DNA of 64,000 bases from assembly GCF_000381065.1 (NCBI RefSeq), contig NZ_KB905842.1:124001-188000 (forward strand), written 5' to 3'. A program made the position numbers and the translations under genes. The first letter of the stretch is position 1. The number at the start of each line of letters is the position of its first letter. Origin of the DNA: Propionispira raffinosivorans DSM 20765. GTDB lineage: Bacteria; Bacillota; Negativicutes; Selenomonadales; Selenomonadaceae. Positions 33,869 through 42,815 of this stretch are shown here, piece by piece. The notes under the pieces are model-generated. The model was not told the origin of the DNA. It saw nothing but the letters and a program-made list of their open reading frames with translations, and did no database searches.

Positions 33869-34765
33869 TTATAGTGTTATTTGTGTTTTAAAAGCAATAA
33901 CTGCTGTTCCGCCTATTTGCACTTGCGTTGGTTCATTATTTTGGATTTTTACTTTTACATGTACTGTGCCTTCACGCAAAATGGTTTCTCCTTGTATTCC
34001 GGTAAATACAAACATAGAATGGTCATGTTTTACAATTTTGTGTTTAACCAGGTAGGCCCCGAGGGGACCGTTGGCATTGCCTGTTACCGGATCTTCTTCA
34101 ATGCCAATTGCTGGGGCAAACATTCTGCCATGGGTTACTATTTCAGGGGTGTCATCCAGCGTAAAAACAAAATATCCATTACAGGCAATCTGTGCACTAA
34201 AATTACGCAGCATACCCATGTCAGGAGATAGTGCATTGAGCTTGGCACGTGACTTGATGCCAATCATTACTTTAGAGTGCCCAGTGGAAACAATTTGTGC
34301 TGGGCAGCGTGGGTCCATATCAGCTTTTGTTAAGCCTAATGCGGTCAATAGCTGTTTTTCTTCTGTGGCTGAAAACAGTTCAGAAAACTCAATCTTTCCC
34401 TGTGTCATCCAGATGATATAATCCTTTGCTTTTATAATATCTACGGGCAAAAGACCAATGCCAATTTTTTGTATGAGCTGGCAGGAGCGAAGCTGCTTTT
34501 CAACGGCACGAGCATAGTGAGCGGCAATTGTAGCATGACCGCAAGACGGAACTTCGGTCGTTGGCGTGAAATATCTAAGCTTGACGTCATGTGAGGAATC
34601 TTCGGGTGCGAAAATAAAGGCTGTTTCCGAGTTGTTTAATTCGCGAGCAATCTTTTGCATTGTTTGTTCAGATAATCCATCAGCATTTGTGACAACGCCG
34701 GCAGGGTTTCCTTTGAACTTTTCTGTAGTAAATGCATCAACTTGATAGATGGTATAGGTTTTCAT
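33869..34765 (-). CDS. PhzF-family isomerase/epimerase
   Basis: A 298-residue PhzF-fold protein (two diaminopimelate-epimerase-like halves). Landmarks: GNPAGVV (19-25), catalytic Glu47 in NNSETAF, PSCGHAT around 74-80 and GNANGPLGAYL in the second half. Family members isomerise small metabolites; most are of unknown substrate. ATG 34765 preferred because AAGGAG lies 9 bases upstream; the frame is open further but those codons are intergenic. Monocistronic. Confidence 0.87.
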   Translation of the reverse strand: MKTYTIYQVDAFTTEKFKGNPAGVVTNADGLSEQTMQKIARELNNSETAFIFAPEDSSHDVKLRYFTPTTEVPSCGHATIAAHYARAVEKQLRSCQLIQKIGIGLLPVDIIKAKDYIIWMTQGKIEFSELFSATEEKQLLTALGLTKADMDPRCPAQIVSTGHSKVMIGIKSRAKLNALSPDMGMLRNFSAQIACNGYFVFTLDDTPEIVTHGRMFAPAIGIEEDPVTGNANGPLGAYLVKHKIVKHDHSMFVFTGIQGETILREGTVHVKVKIQNNEPTQVQIGGTAVIAFKTQITL

Positions 34766-34928
34766 TGAACAGGTCTCCTTATAAAACAAATAATTATGAA
34801 TTTCTCTTCTGTTATAATAGTGCAAAATTTAGGATAAGTAAAAGAAAATTTAGAGATATAATAAAAATGCAGTTTGCTTTATTTTTGATAGATTTTATTT
34901 ATGATATAAAATGCTTTTGATTATGCAT

Positions 34929-34962
34929 TATATTTGTTAAAATGTACATGTTAACAAATATA
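34929..34962. promoter_or_regulatory. 12-bp inverted repeat upstream of the CBS/PAS sigma-54 activator gene
   Basis: Perfect repeat tatatttgttaa (34929-34940) and ttaacaaatata (34951-34962), 10-bp spacer, about 95 bp before the activator start. Probable operator for control of the activator gene; the binding protein is unknown. Confidence 0.5.
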
Positions 34963-35055
34963 CATAGATTATAAAAAATAATAGAGCTGCATTTTGAATT
35001 TGAAATAAAATTTGTAATGGAATGCATGATGTTTAAGTAAGGGAGAGAAAATGGT

Positions 35056-37107
35056 ATGTTAGTACGAGATTTTATGACGCCTAATCCTCATGTTTTAAAC
35101 AAAAAAGCAAAATTAAAAGATGTTGTGAATTTATTTTACAAGTACAAGTTAGAAGCTGTTCCCATTTTAGATGAAGCTGGAAAACTATGTGGTCTTGTAA
35201 CGAGAACCGACATTATTGACACAATGGTGGATCATTTGCCAACGTCGATTAGTATTGAGTGTATTATGACCAAAAGTGTAGTTACCGTGCATCCTGACAA
35301 TACGCTGGAGGAAGCTTGGCAGATACCGATCACACATCTACCAGTTGTTGATTATGATGATAAAATCATAGGTTTATTAAACAGACAGGATTTTGTTGAA
35401 ATCTTTTATAAAGAGTTGAGTAAATATAAGAATTCGGTACAGCAGTTAAGTGAATTATCATATAGCGGCGTTATCGGCATTAACCTCTATGGAATAATCA
35501 ATCAGATTAATTCGGTCGCCGCGTGTTTGCTTGGTGTACCGCAAGAGTGTGCTTTGGGAAAATTTATCCATGATGTTATTCCGAATACACGACTTATGGA
35601 GGTTGTACATACGGGCAAAAAAGAATTAGGTGCCACTATCGAAATTAATGGACAAAAATTGACGGTGAATCGAGCTCCTATTTGTGAAGGTTATAAAATT
35701 GTTGGTGCAGTCGTAATTATTCAGGATGTCTTTCCCAAGAATACGCTTGAAAAAGAAAATTTACTTAAATTAGAGGCAAAAGCAGAAGTATTGGAGCAAG
35801 TCTTTAGTAGTTTGAAGCAAGGATTAATTATTGTTGATACGGATAACATCATTCGTTTTGTTAACGATGCCTATGAAGAAATAATGGGGATTCCCCGTGA
35901 AAAGCTGTTAAATCATAATGCGCAGGAGGCGGTTGAAAATTCAAGGATGCATATTGTATTGAAAACAGGAATTCCTGAACTGGATGCGATGCAATCCGTG
36001 CAAGGTCGTCAAATTATTGCGGATCGTGTACCATTTTTTAAAAATGGAAAAGTGGTTGGTGCGATTGGCGAGGCGATTTTTAAAGACATTAGTGAGGTTG
36101 AACAATTATTAAAAAGAAATAAAAGACTGATGGAAGAAAATCCGGCGAATAAAAGGATAAAGAGTAATGATTTACAGCCCAAATTGATGACTTTTGAGAA
36201 TATTATTGGGCAATCAAGGAATATGATCCAGGTAAAAAGTCTGGCAGCTAAAATAGCTGCAACGGATACAACGGTGTTAATTCAAGGGGAGAGTGGAACG
36301 GGTAAGGATCTTTTTGCCCAGGCCATTCATAATGCCAGTAATAGAAATAATAATAAATTAGTAGCAATTAACTGTGCGGCAATTCCCGCAGATTTACTTG
36401 AATCAGAATTGTTTGGCTATGATGAAGGGGCTTTTACCGGGGCAAAGAAAGGTGGGAAAAAAGGTAAGTTTGAAATTGCTGAGGGTGGAACTTTATTTTT
36501 GGATGAGATTGGTGATATGCCAATGGTTATGCAGGCGAAATTGCTTAGAGTTATACAGAATAAAACATTCGAGCATGTAGGCGGGGAAAATGTCCATGTT
36601 TGTAATGTACGATTTATTGCTGCAACAAATAAAAATTTACAAGATTTAGTAAAAAAAAGGTTGTTTCGTGAAGATCTGTACTATCGTTTAAATGTCGTTT
36701 ATTTAAAAGTTCCGCCACTTCGGGAACGGAAAGAAGATATTCGTGAAATCATTGAAATGATGATGCCGGTTATCTGTAATAATTTAAATATAACAATTAA
36801 GCAATTTTCAGAAGAAGCAATCGATAAAATGCTTTTATATAAATGGCCGGGAAACATACGCGAATTGATTAATGTATTAGAACAGATTGCGGCAACCGTT
36901 AGCAGCATGATCATTCAAGTAAAGGATATTCCAGCCTTTGTTTTGGAAAAAGAAAAGAGTGAGTATTTCGAAAATGAAAATATCGATGAGGCATCACAGC
37001 TGCGGTCTGCTTTGGATAAAACACACGGAAATAAAGCACTAGCCGCTAAAATGCTGGGGATTCATCGATCAACATTATATGAAAAATTAAAGAAGTATGA
37101 AATATGA
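35056..37107 (+). CDS. Sigma-54-dependent activator with CBS pair and PAS domains
   Basis: A 683-residue enhancer-binding protein. Order: two CBS motifs (about 1-118), a PAS-like region (about 130-225), a second PAS (about 245-355), AAA+ domain (about 385-620) with Walker A GESGTGKD (411-418), the sigma-54 contact loop GAFTGA (458-463) and Walker B GTLFLDEIGD, and a Fis-type helix-turn-helix at the C-terminus. CBS domains usually bind adenine nucleotides or CoA-like ligands, suiting energy or acyl-CoA sensing. It is directly upstream of a -24/-12 promoter that drives the fatty-acid oxidation cluster, so it is the likely activator. Confidence 0.92.
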   Translation: MLVRDFMTPNPHVLNKKAKLKDVVNLFYKYKLEAVPILDEAGKLCGLVTRTDIIDTMVDHLPTSISIECIMTKSVVTVHPDNTLEEAWQIPITHLPVVDYDDKIIGLLNRQDFVEIFYKELSKYKNSVQQLSELSYSGVIGINLYGIINQINSVAACLLGVPQECALGKFIHDVIPNTRLMEVVHTGKKELGATIEINGQKLTVNRAPICEGYKIVGAVVIIQDVFPKNTLEKENLLKLEAKAEVLEQVFSSLKQGLIIVDTDNIIRFVNDAYEEIMGIPREKLLNHNAQEAVENSRMHIVLKTGIPELDAMQSVQGRQIIADRVPFFKNGKVVGAIGEAIFKDISEVEQLLKRNKRLMEENPANKRIKSNDLQPKLMTFENIIGQSRNMIQVKSLAAKIAATDTTVLIQGESGTGKDLFAQAIHNASNRNNNKLVAINCAAIPADLLESELFGYDEGAFTGAKKGGKKGKFEIAEGGTLFLDEIGDMPMVMQAKLLRVIQNKTFEHVGGENVHVCNVRFIAATNKNLQDLVKKRLFREDLYYRLNVVYLKVPPLRERKEDIREIIEMMMPVICNNLNITIKQFSEEAIDKMLLYKWPGNIRELINVLEQIAATVSSMIIQVKDIPAFVLEKEKSEYFENENIDEASQLRSALDKTHGNKALAAKMLGIHRSTLYEKLKKYEI

Positions 37108-37159
37108 GATATATATAATATTTAATGCAACTTATATGGAAAGAGTATTTATTTTTAAA

Positions 37160-37231
37160 AGTGTTGGGAAAGTGTCGGAATAGACAATCGCTGTCTGTTG
37201 ATCCGACACTTTTTTTGTTTGAAGTGTCGGA
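37160..37231. promoter_or_regulatory. Probable upstream activating sequence (GTGTCGG repeats)
   Basis: agtgtcgga at 37171-37179, its reverse complement tccgacact at 37202-37210, a third copy at 37223-37231 and a weaker one near 37160. They lie 110-180 bp upstream of the -24/-12 promoter, the normal enhancer distance. A further gtgtcgg stands at 37411. Assignment to the CBS/PAS activator is inference. Confidence 0.6.
37170..37217 (+). terminator. Terminator of the activator gene, overlapping the UAS
   Basis: The inverted GTGTCGGA copies form a stem (37171-37179 with 37202-37210) and are followed by seven T (37211-37217). One sequence thus appears to serve as terminator in RNA and enhancer in DNA. 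Confidence 0.75.
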
Positions 37232-37340
37232 ATTACGTGTGGTTTAAAAAGTAGTCATAACTTTTTTTTATAATAAAATAACCTTTAAACATCAATGTTT
37301 TGATATTTTTTGATAATTTAATTTGATAAAAAGATAAGGT

Positions 37341-37357
37341 TTGGCATGTGAGTTGCA
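37341..37357 (+). promoter_or_regulatory. Sigma-54 (-24/-12) promoter of the fatty-acid/hydrogenase cluster
   Basis: TTGGCATGTGAGTTGCAT: the -24 GG (37343-37344) and -12 GC (37355-37356) are exactly 12 bp apart, and flanking bases match TGGCAYG-N4-TTGCW. Predicted start about 37368, 80 nt before the acyl-CoA dehydrogenase ATG. Confidence 0.88.
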
Positions 37358-37447
37358 TTAATAAAAGATGACACGGAAACTCAATTCAATGTTCAGGGTC
37401 ATATAAAAACGTGTCGGTTATAAAAAATTATTGTAGGGGGATTTATT

Positions 37448-38587
37448 ATGGATTTTCAACTTACAGAAGAACAAACTTTATTACAACAAAGTGCCAGAGA
37501 ATTTGCTGCTGCGTACTGTGAACCAATTGCAGCAGAAATCGATAAGACTGGCAGGTATCCGGCAGAAACAATTGAGCAATTGGCAAAACATGATTTTATG
37601 GGGATGCCTTATCCAGAAGAATATGGTGGAGCTGGTGCAGATTATCTAAGTTATACGCTTGCCGTAGAGGCAATTTCAAAAGTATGTGCTTCAACGGGAA
37701 TTATTTATTCCGCGCATTGTTCTTTAGGATTATGGCCAATTTATAAATGGGGATCGGAAGATTTGAAAAAAAAATATCTAGTTCCTTTATGTAAAGGTGA
37801 AAAATTAGGGGCTTTTGCATTGACTGAACCTGGTGCAGGGACGGATGCAGCATCTGGAACTTGTACTGCGTCATTGGTGGATAATGAATATATATTGAAT
37901 GGTACGAAATGCTTTATTACAAATGGTGGACTAGCCGATGTCTATATCATTTTTGCTTTAACAGATCCATCGAAAGGTATAAAGGGGTTAAGTGCTTTTG
38001 TCGTAGAAAAAGGATTGGCTGGTTTTGAAATTGGTAAGCACGAAGATAAAATGGGAATTCGTGGTTCGCAGACAACTGAGTTGATTTTTAAAGACTGTCA
38101 TGTAGCGAAAGAAAACCTTATTGGTGAAGAAGGCAAGGGCTTTAAGTATGCCATGCAGACTTTGGATGGTGGTCGTGTTGGTGTTGCTGCACAAGCAATT
38201 GGCATTGCTCAGGGAGCTTTGGATGAGGCTGTTAAGTTTGCGAAGGAAAGAGTTCAGTTTGGTAAACCAATTGCTACCAAACAGGCTATTCAGTGGATGC
38301 TGGCAGATATGGAAACACAGATACAAGCTGCTCGTTTGCTGGTATATAATGCTGCTGCAGCAAAAGACAGAGGGGAATCCTTTAGTAAAGAAGCGGCCAT
38401 GGCAAAATTATTTGCGGCGGAAACAGCAGATTATGTTTGTACAAAAGCAATTCAGGTTCATGGCGGGTACGGGTATATTAAGGATTTTAAGGTAGAACGT
38501 TGTTATCGTGATGCAAAAATTTGTTCATTGTATGAAGGTACGAGTGAAGTACAACGAATGGTTATTTCTGGAGCGTTATTACGCTAA
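37448..38587 (+). CDS. Short-chain acyl-CoA dehydrogenase
   Basis: A 379-residue FAD flavoprotein of the butyryl-CoA dehydrogenase class. Conserved FALTEPGAGTD (substrate/FAD loop), FITNGG, the KMGIRGSQT segment, and catalytic base Glu363 in SLYEGTSEV. Interconverts a saturated and an alpha,beta-unsaturated acyl-CoA, using FixAB as electron partner. AGGGGG site before ATG. First gene after the sigma-54 promoter; the arrangement with CoA-transferase and fixABCX resembles the ydi operon of E. coli. Confidence 0.92.
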   Translation: MDFQLTEEQTLLQQSAREFAAAYCEPIAAEIDKTGRYPAETIEQLAKHDFMGMPYPEEYGGAGADYLSYTLAVEAISKVCASTGIIYSAHCSLGLWPIYKWGSEDLKKKYLVPLCKGEKLGAFALTEPGAGTDAASGTCTASLVDNEYILNGTKCFITNGGLADVYIIFALTDPSKGIKGLSAFVVEKGLAGFEIGKHEDKMGIRGSQTTELIFKDCHVAKENLIGEEGKGFKYAMQTLDGGRVGVAAQAIGIAQGALDEAVKFAKERVQFGKPIATKQAIQWMLADMETQIQAARLLVYNAAAAKDRGESFSKEAAMAKLFAAETADYVCTKAIQVHGGYGYIKDFKVERCYRDAKICSLYEGTSEVQRMVISGALLR

Positions 38588-38620
38588 TTTATAGCTGAAG
38601 AAAATAAGGATGTGATAAGG

Positions 38621-40180
38621 TTGAAAATTATTACGAAAGAAGCAGCGATACAGCTGATCAAAGATGATTCTTTTGTTGGTTTGGCTGGGTTTGTTGGATG
38701 TGCGCATCCTGAAACTTTAACGGCAGCCTGTGAAGAAAGTTTTTTAAAAAATGGACACCCTAAAAATTTGACCATTCAATTTAGTGCTGGCATTGGTGAT
38801 GGCAAAACAAAAGGATCAAATCACTTTGGAAATGCAGGAATGGTTAAGCGAATTATTGGTGGTCATTATGGTTTGGCACCGCGCCTGGGTGAATTGATTT
38901 CCAAAAATCAAACGGAAGCATATAATCTTCCACAGGGGATTGTCGCGCATCTTTGGCGTGCGGCGGCTGGTAATAAACCAGGTGTTCTGAGCAAGGTTGG
39001 TTTAAAGACTTTTATTGATCCTCGCTTAGAAGGCGGCAAGCTTAATGAAAAAACAACAGAAGACATTGTAAAACTGATGCCGATTGATGGAGAAGAGTAT
39101 TTGTTTTATAAGGCGTATAAACCAGATGTGGCTTTGATTCGTGCAAGCACAGCGGATGAAAACGGAAATTTGACGATGGAACGTGAGTCTGTGATAACAG
39201 AAGCTTTTGCTATTGCTGGAGCAGCAAAGGCAAATGGTGGTATTGTCATTGTGGAAGTGGAACGAATTGCGGTAAAGGGAACTTTGAAACCGATGGATAT
39301 AAAAATTCCAGGGGTACTAGTTGATTATGTAGTTATGGGAGATAAAGACAAATTTTTGCAAACAAATGGTGAATATTACAACCCTGCTTATACAGGCGAA
39401 GTCAAGTTTCCATTAGGAAATGTGGTTCCACTGCCACTTACAGAACGCAAGGTTATTGCCCGCAGGGCCGCCATGGAATTAAAGCCTCATTGTAAGGCAA
39501 ATCTGGGTATCGGGATGCCGGAAGGTATCGCAACGGTAGCTGCTGAAGAAGGCTTTGGTGATACGTTGACAATGACAGTTGAATCTGGTGGCTTTGGTGG
39601 AGTACCGGCTGCTGGGGCAAGCTTTGGCGCAACAGTAGATGCAGAAGCGATGATTTGTCAGACTGATATGTTTGATTTTTATGATGGAGGGAATTTGGAT
39701 GTTACTTGTCTTGGCATTGCTCAGGTTGATAGCTTTGGCAATCTAAATGTCAGCAAGTTTGGACCGAAAATTCCCGGCTGCGGTGGATTTATTAATATTT
39801 CGCAAAATGCAAAAAAAATTGTTTTTTGTGGAACTTTAACGGCAGGCGGACTTAGGGAAACAATAAAGGATGGCAAGCTGGTTATTGAACAAGAAGGCAG
39901 ATCTAAAAAATTTGTTCAAAAGGTAGAGCAGATTACGTTTAGTGCAGAATATGCAAAATCGATTCACCAACCCGTGATCTTTATTACGGAAAGAGCTGTT
40001 TTTGAATTGCAGGATGATGGACTTGTATTAACGGAGATTGCCCCAGGTATGGATTTGCAAAAAGATATATTAGGGCAGATTGATGCTAAGGTGAAAGTGG
40101 CGGCAAATCTTAAAGTTATGGATGAAAGAATTTTTAAAGAGAAAATCATGGGCCTGGCGGCTGATATGATAAATGCGTAG
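38621..40180 (+). CDS. Acyl-CoA:acetate CoA-transferase (propionate CoA-transferase type)
   Basis: A 519-residue family I CoA-transferase with both alpha- and beta-type halves fused, as in propionate CoA-transferase or YdiF. The catalytic Glu is Glu321 in MTVESGGFGG; GIGMPEGIA and VPAAGASFGA flank it. Transfers CoA from acetyl- or another acyl-CoA to a short-chain acid, activating it without ATP. TTG 38621 chosen over GTG 38612 because the AAGGA at 38606 is then 10 bases away and the N-terminus becomes MKIITKEAA, as in homologues. Confidence 0.87.
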   Translation: MKIITKEAAIQLIKDDSFVGLAGFVGCAHPETLTAACEESFLKNGHPKNLTIQFSAGIGDGKTKGSNHFGNAGMVKRIIGGHYGLAPRLGELISKNQTEAYNLPQGIVAHLWRAAAGNKPGVLSKVGLKTFIDPRLEGGKLNEKTTEDIVKLMPIDGEEYLFYKAYKPDVALIRASTADENGNLTMERESVITEAFAIAGAAKANGGIVIVEVERIAVKGTLKPMDIKIPGVLVDYVVMGDKDKFLQTNGEYYNPAYTGEVKFPLGNVVPLPLTERKVIARRAAMELKPHCKANLGIGMPEGIATVAAEEGFGDTLTMTVESGGFGGVPAAGASFGATVDAEAMICQTDMFDFYDGGNLDVTCLGIAQVDSFGNLNVSKFGPKIPGCGGFINISQNAKKIVFCGTLTAGGLRETIKDGKLVIEQEGRSKKFVQKVEQITFSAEYAKSIHQPVIFITERAVFELQDDGLVLTEIAPGMDLQKDILGQIDAKVKVAANLKVMDERIFKEKIMGLAADMINA

Positions 40181-40194
40181 AGGAGTGGATGGAA

Positions 40195-40983
40195 ATGAAA
40201 GAATATAATAATGCAATCGTAGAAATAGAAAATGGAACAGCAGTCGTGACCCTGAACCGGCCGCAAGCTTTGAATGCTTTGAATGATGAGTTAATGTCAG
40301 AAATTAATGATATCTTTACAGATTTAAATCAAGATAACAGCGTAAAGGTTATTATTCTTACTGGTGCTGGTGAAAAATCTTTTGTTGCTGGTGCAGATAT
40401 TAAAGAAATGAAAGATTTAAATGCGGATGAGGGAAGACGCTGGGCGGAAAAAGGTGAAACGACTTTCTTAAAAATAGAACAGTGTGAAAAGCCAGTGATT
40501 GCAGCAATTAATGGTTTTGCCCTTGGCGGCGGCTGTGAAATTGCAATGGCTTGTGATATTCGAATTGCCGCAGAAAATGCAAAATTTGGGCAGCCTGAGG
40601 TTGGATTGGGTATTATCCCTGGCTTTGGTGGAACACAGCGCATGAGCCGTTTAGTTGGGCGTGGTATGGCGAAATATCTTATTTATACAGCCAATATGAT
40701 TAAAGCAGATGAAGCGTATAGAATCGGTTTAGTACAAAAAGTAGTTCCTTTGGCAAGTTTATTAGAAGAAGCTAAAAGTTTAGCGCAGACAATTATAAAA
40801 AAGAGTCAGACGGCAGTTTGTTTTGCTAAGGATGCAATTAATCGTGGTGCAGAAATGTCTATGGCAAATGCTATGGCCTATGAAGCTTATATTTTTGGTA
40901 TGTGTTTTGGCGGTGAGGATCAAACGGAAGGTATGAACGCTTTTGTTACTAAAGCAAAACCAAATTTTACAGGAAAATTTTAA
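40195..40983 (+). CDS. Enoyl-CoA hydratase (crotonase)
   Basis: A 262-residue crotonase-fold protein. Oxyanion-hole residues in FVAGADIKEM and ALGGGCEIAMACD; both hydratase glutamates are present (E115, E135 in GQPEVGLGIIPG), so it should hydrate crotonyl-CoA-type substrates. ATG 40195 preferred over 40189 for spacing to GAGGAG. Eight bases after the CoA-transferase stop; same operon. Confidence 0.9.
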   Translation: MKEYNNAIVEIENGTAVVTLNRPQALNALNDELMSEINDIFTDLNQDNSVKVIILTGAGEKSFVAGADIKEMKDLNADEGRRWAEKGETTFLKIEQCEKPVIAAINGFALGGGCEIAMACDIRIAAENAKFGQPEVGLGIIPGFGGTQRMSRLVGRGMAKYLIYTANMIKADEAYRIGLVQKVVPLASLLEEAKSLAQTIIKKSQTAVCFAKDAINRGAEMSMANAMAYEAYIFGMCFGGEDQTEGMNAFVTKAKPNFTGKF

Positions 40984-41063
40984 AAGAAAAAGTGCTGTTG
41001 CAGCCATTGAAAACAGTATTTTCTGATAATCGTGGCCAAGCAAAGCCAGAGGAGTTGAATCAC

Positions 41064-41843
41064 ATGGATATAGTTGCCTGTTATAAATGGGTATTAGATG
41101 AACAAGATATAAAAATTGTCCCGGGAAGTCTTTTATTGGATACGAGTCGGGCTAAAGGGAAAATCAGTGACTATGACAAAAATGTCATTGAAGAAGCTGT
41201 ACTTCAGGCAGAGAAAGATGATACTGTCACGGTAACAGCACTTACTTTTGGTAATGCGAAAGCAAAACAGTCCTTAAAGGATGCTTTATCGCGTGGTCCG
41301 GTAAAAGGATATTGGGTGAATGATGTAGCAGCCGATATTGCAGATGGATTTGTAACAGCAAATGTACTGACTGCAGCACTCAAAAAAATAGGGACATATG
41401 ATTTAATTCTATTTGGTGAAGGATCTTCTGATGCATATGGTCAGCAGGTTGGCCCGCGTGTTGCCGCTTTATTGGGAATCCCGGTAGTTACGTTTGTAAC
41501 GAAATTAGAAATTTCAGAGGGGAAGGTTATGGCTACGCGGAAAATCGGTGATTGCACAGAAGATGTAACGGTGAATCTTCCGGCAGTTATTACCCTGTTG
41601 CCAGAAGTATGCAAACCTCGTATTCCAGGATTGAAGCAAGTTTTAGGTGCTTCAAAAAAACCTGTTCAAGAATTTAAATTAGTCGATTTAGATCTTGCTG
41701 CAGAGAATACACTCCCTAAAAATAAAATAAAATCAATTCAGGGATATGCTATGGATCGTAAAAATGAAATTTATACCGATGGTACGGTTGATGAAAAAGT
41801 AAATACATTAATAGCAAGTCTTACAAAAGAAGGCCTGTTATAG
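41064..41843 (+). CDS. fixA: Electron transfer flavoprotein beta subunit (FixA)
   Basis: A 259-residue EtfB/FixA protein. ATG 41064 after AGGAG gives the expected MDIVACYKWVLDEQDI start. Contains the Etf beta AMP/FAD-binding pattern with LFGEGSSDAYGQQVGPRVAALLG (here in parts) and the LPAVITLLPEVCKPRIP segment. With FixB it takes electrons from NADH or an acyl-CoA dehydrogenase. Because fixC and fixX follow, this is the FixABCX type able to bifurcate electrons between ferredoxin and quinone. Confidence 0.9.
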   Translation: MDIVACYKWVLDEQDIKIVPGSLLLDTSRAKGKISDYDKNVIEEAVLQAEKDDTVTVTALTFGNAKAKQSLKDALSRGPVKGYWVNDVAADIADGFVTANVLTAALKKIGTYDLILFGEGSSDAYGQQVGPRVAALLGIPVVTFVTKLEISEGKVMATRKIGDCTEDVTVNLPAVITLLPEVCKPRIPGLKQVLGASKKPVQEFKLVDLDLAAENTLPKNKIKSIQGYAMDRKNEIYTDGTVDEKVNTLIASLTKEGLL

Positions 41844-41854
41844 GGGGTGGAAGT

Positions 41855-42790
41855 ATGAATGGGATTTTTGTATATTCAGAAGATATAGCCGTGACAAAGC
41901 AATTGTTGAATATTGGGCGCAGTCTGGCGGATGTATTGCAGGTAAATGTAACGGCATTGGCTTTGAATGAAACGGAAACGGATACAGCGGGTTTGATCGC
42001 ATGCGGTGCAGAAAAAGTTATTGCATTGAGTGGCAGCAATCCATGGGTGGAAAGTTATGCCGAATCCATTGCCGAATGTATTGCAAAAGAAAATCCGTTG
42101 CTTGTACTGATTGGCGGTACAATGCGGGGTAAGGATGTTGCAGCAAGGATTGCTGCCTGGCATAGCCATGGTTTGGTAAACAGCGCCATGTCGATTGAGG
42201 TCGTTGAGCGTAAGCTGGAAACAAAACGAATGCTGTATGGCGGGTTGGCTGTTTGCACGGAAGAACTCAGTGAAGGCTGTATCGTTACCATTGATCCACG
42301 GACTTATGAGGAAGCTGCAGCAGATCCGCTGCGGAGCGGTGATGTGGTTGCCTGTACAGCACAGTCCAATGATGCAGTGCTTGTTGGTGGTGTTTGCCCT
42401 ATTGTTCGAGAACGAGCAGATTTGGCAAATGCTGAAAAAATAATTTGTGTAGGCCGTGGGCTTAGTTCACAATCCGATATGAAACTAGTGGAAGACCTTG
42501 CAGAAAAAATTGGCGCAGAAATTGGCTGCTCACGGAGCATCGCCGAAGATTATCATTGGTTACCGACTGAATCTTATATTGGCCTTTCTGGGCAAAAGGT
42601 AAAGCCTCAATTGTATTTGTCTATCGGTATATCGGGGCAGGTACAGCATATTGTCGGTGCACGTGATGCAAGAATTATTGTTGCAATTGATAAAAATGAA
42701 AAAGCACCAATTTTTTCTGCAGCTGATTATGGTATTGTCGGTGATTTATATGAAATTGTACCAAAGCTTATTGAAAAATTGGGGAAATAA
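41855..42790 (+). CDS. fixB: Electron transfer flavoprotein alpha subunit (FixB)
   Basis: A 311-residue EtfA/FixB protein. The C-terminal FAD-binding domain is plain: PQLYLSIGISGQVQHIVGA followed by AIDKNEKAPIFSAADYGIVGD. Heterodimer partner of FixA, twelve bases downstream of it. The N-terminal half is the variable Etf alpha domain. Confidence 0.92.
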   Translation: MNGIFVYSEDIAVTKQLLNIGRSLADVLQVNVTALALNETETDTAGLIACGAEKVIALSGSNPWVESYAESIAECIAKENPLLVLIGGTMRGKDVAARIAAWHSHGLVNSAMSIEVVERKLETKRMLYGGLAVCTEELSEGCIVTIDPRTYEEAAADPLRSGDVVACTAQSNDAVLVGGVCPIVRERADLANAEKIICVGRGLSSQSDMKLVEDLAEKIGAEIGCSRSIAEDYHWLPTESYIGLSGQKVKPQLYLSIGISGQVQHIVGARDARIIVAIDKNEKAPIFSAADYGIVGDLYEIVPKLIEKLGK

Positions 42791-42815
42791 GTTAGTGACC
42801 GGGGAGATGTGAAAA

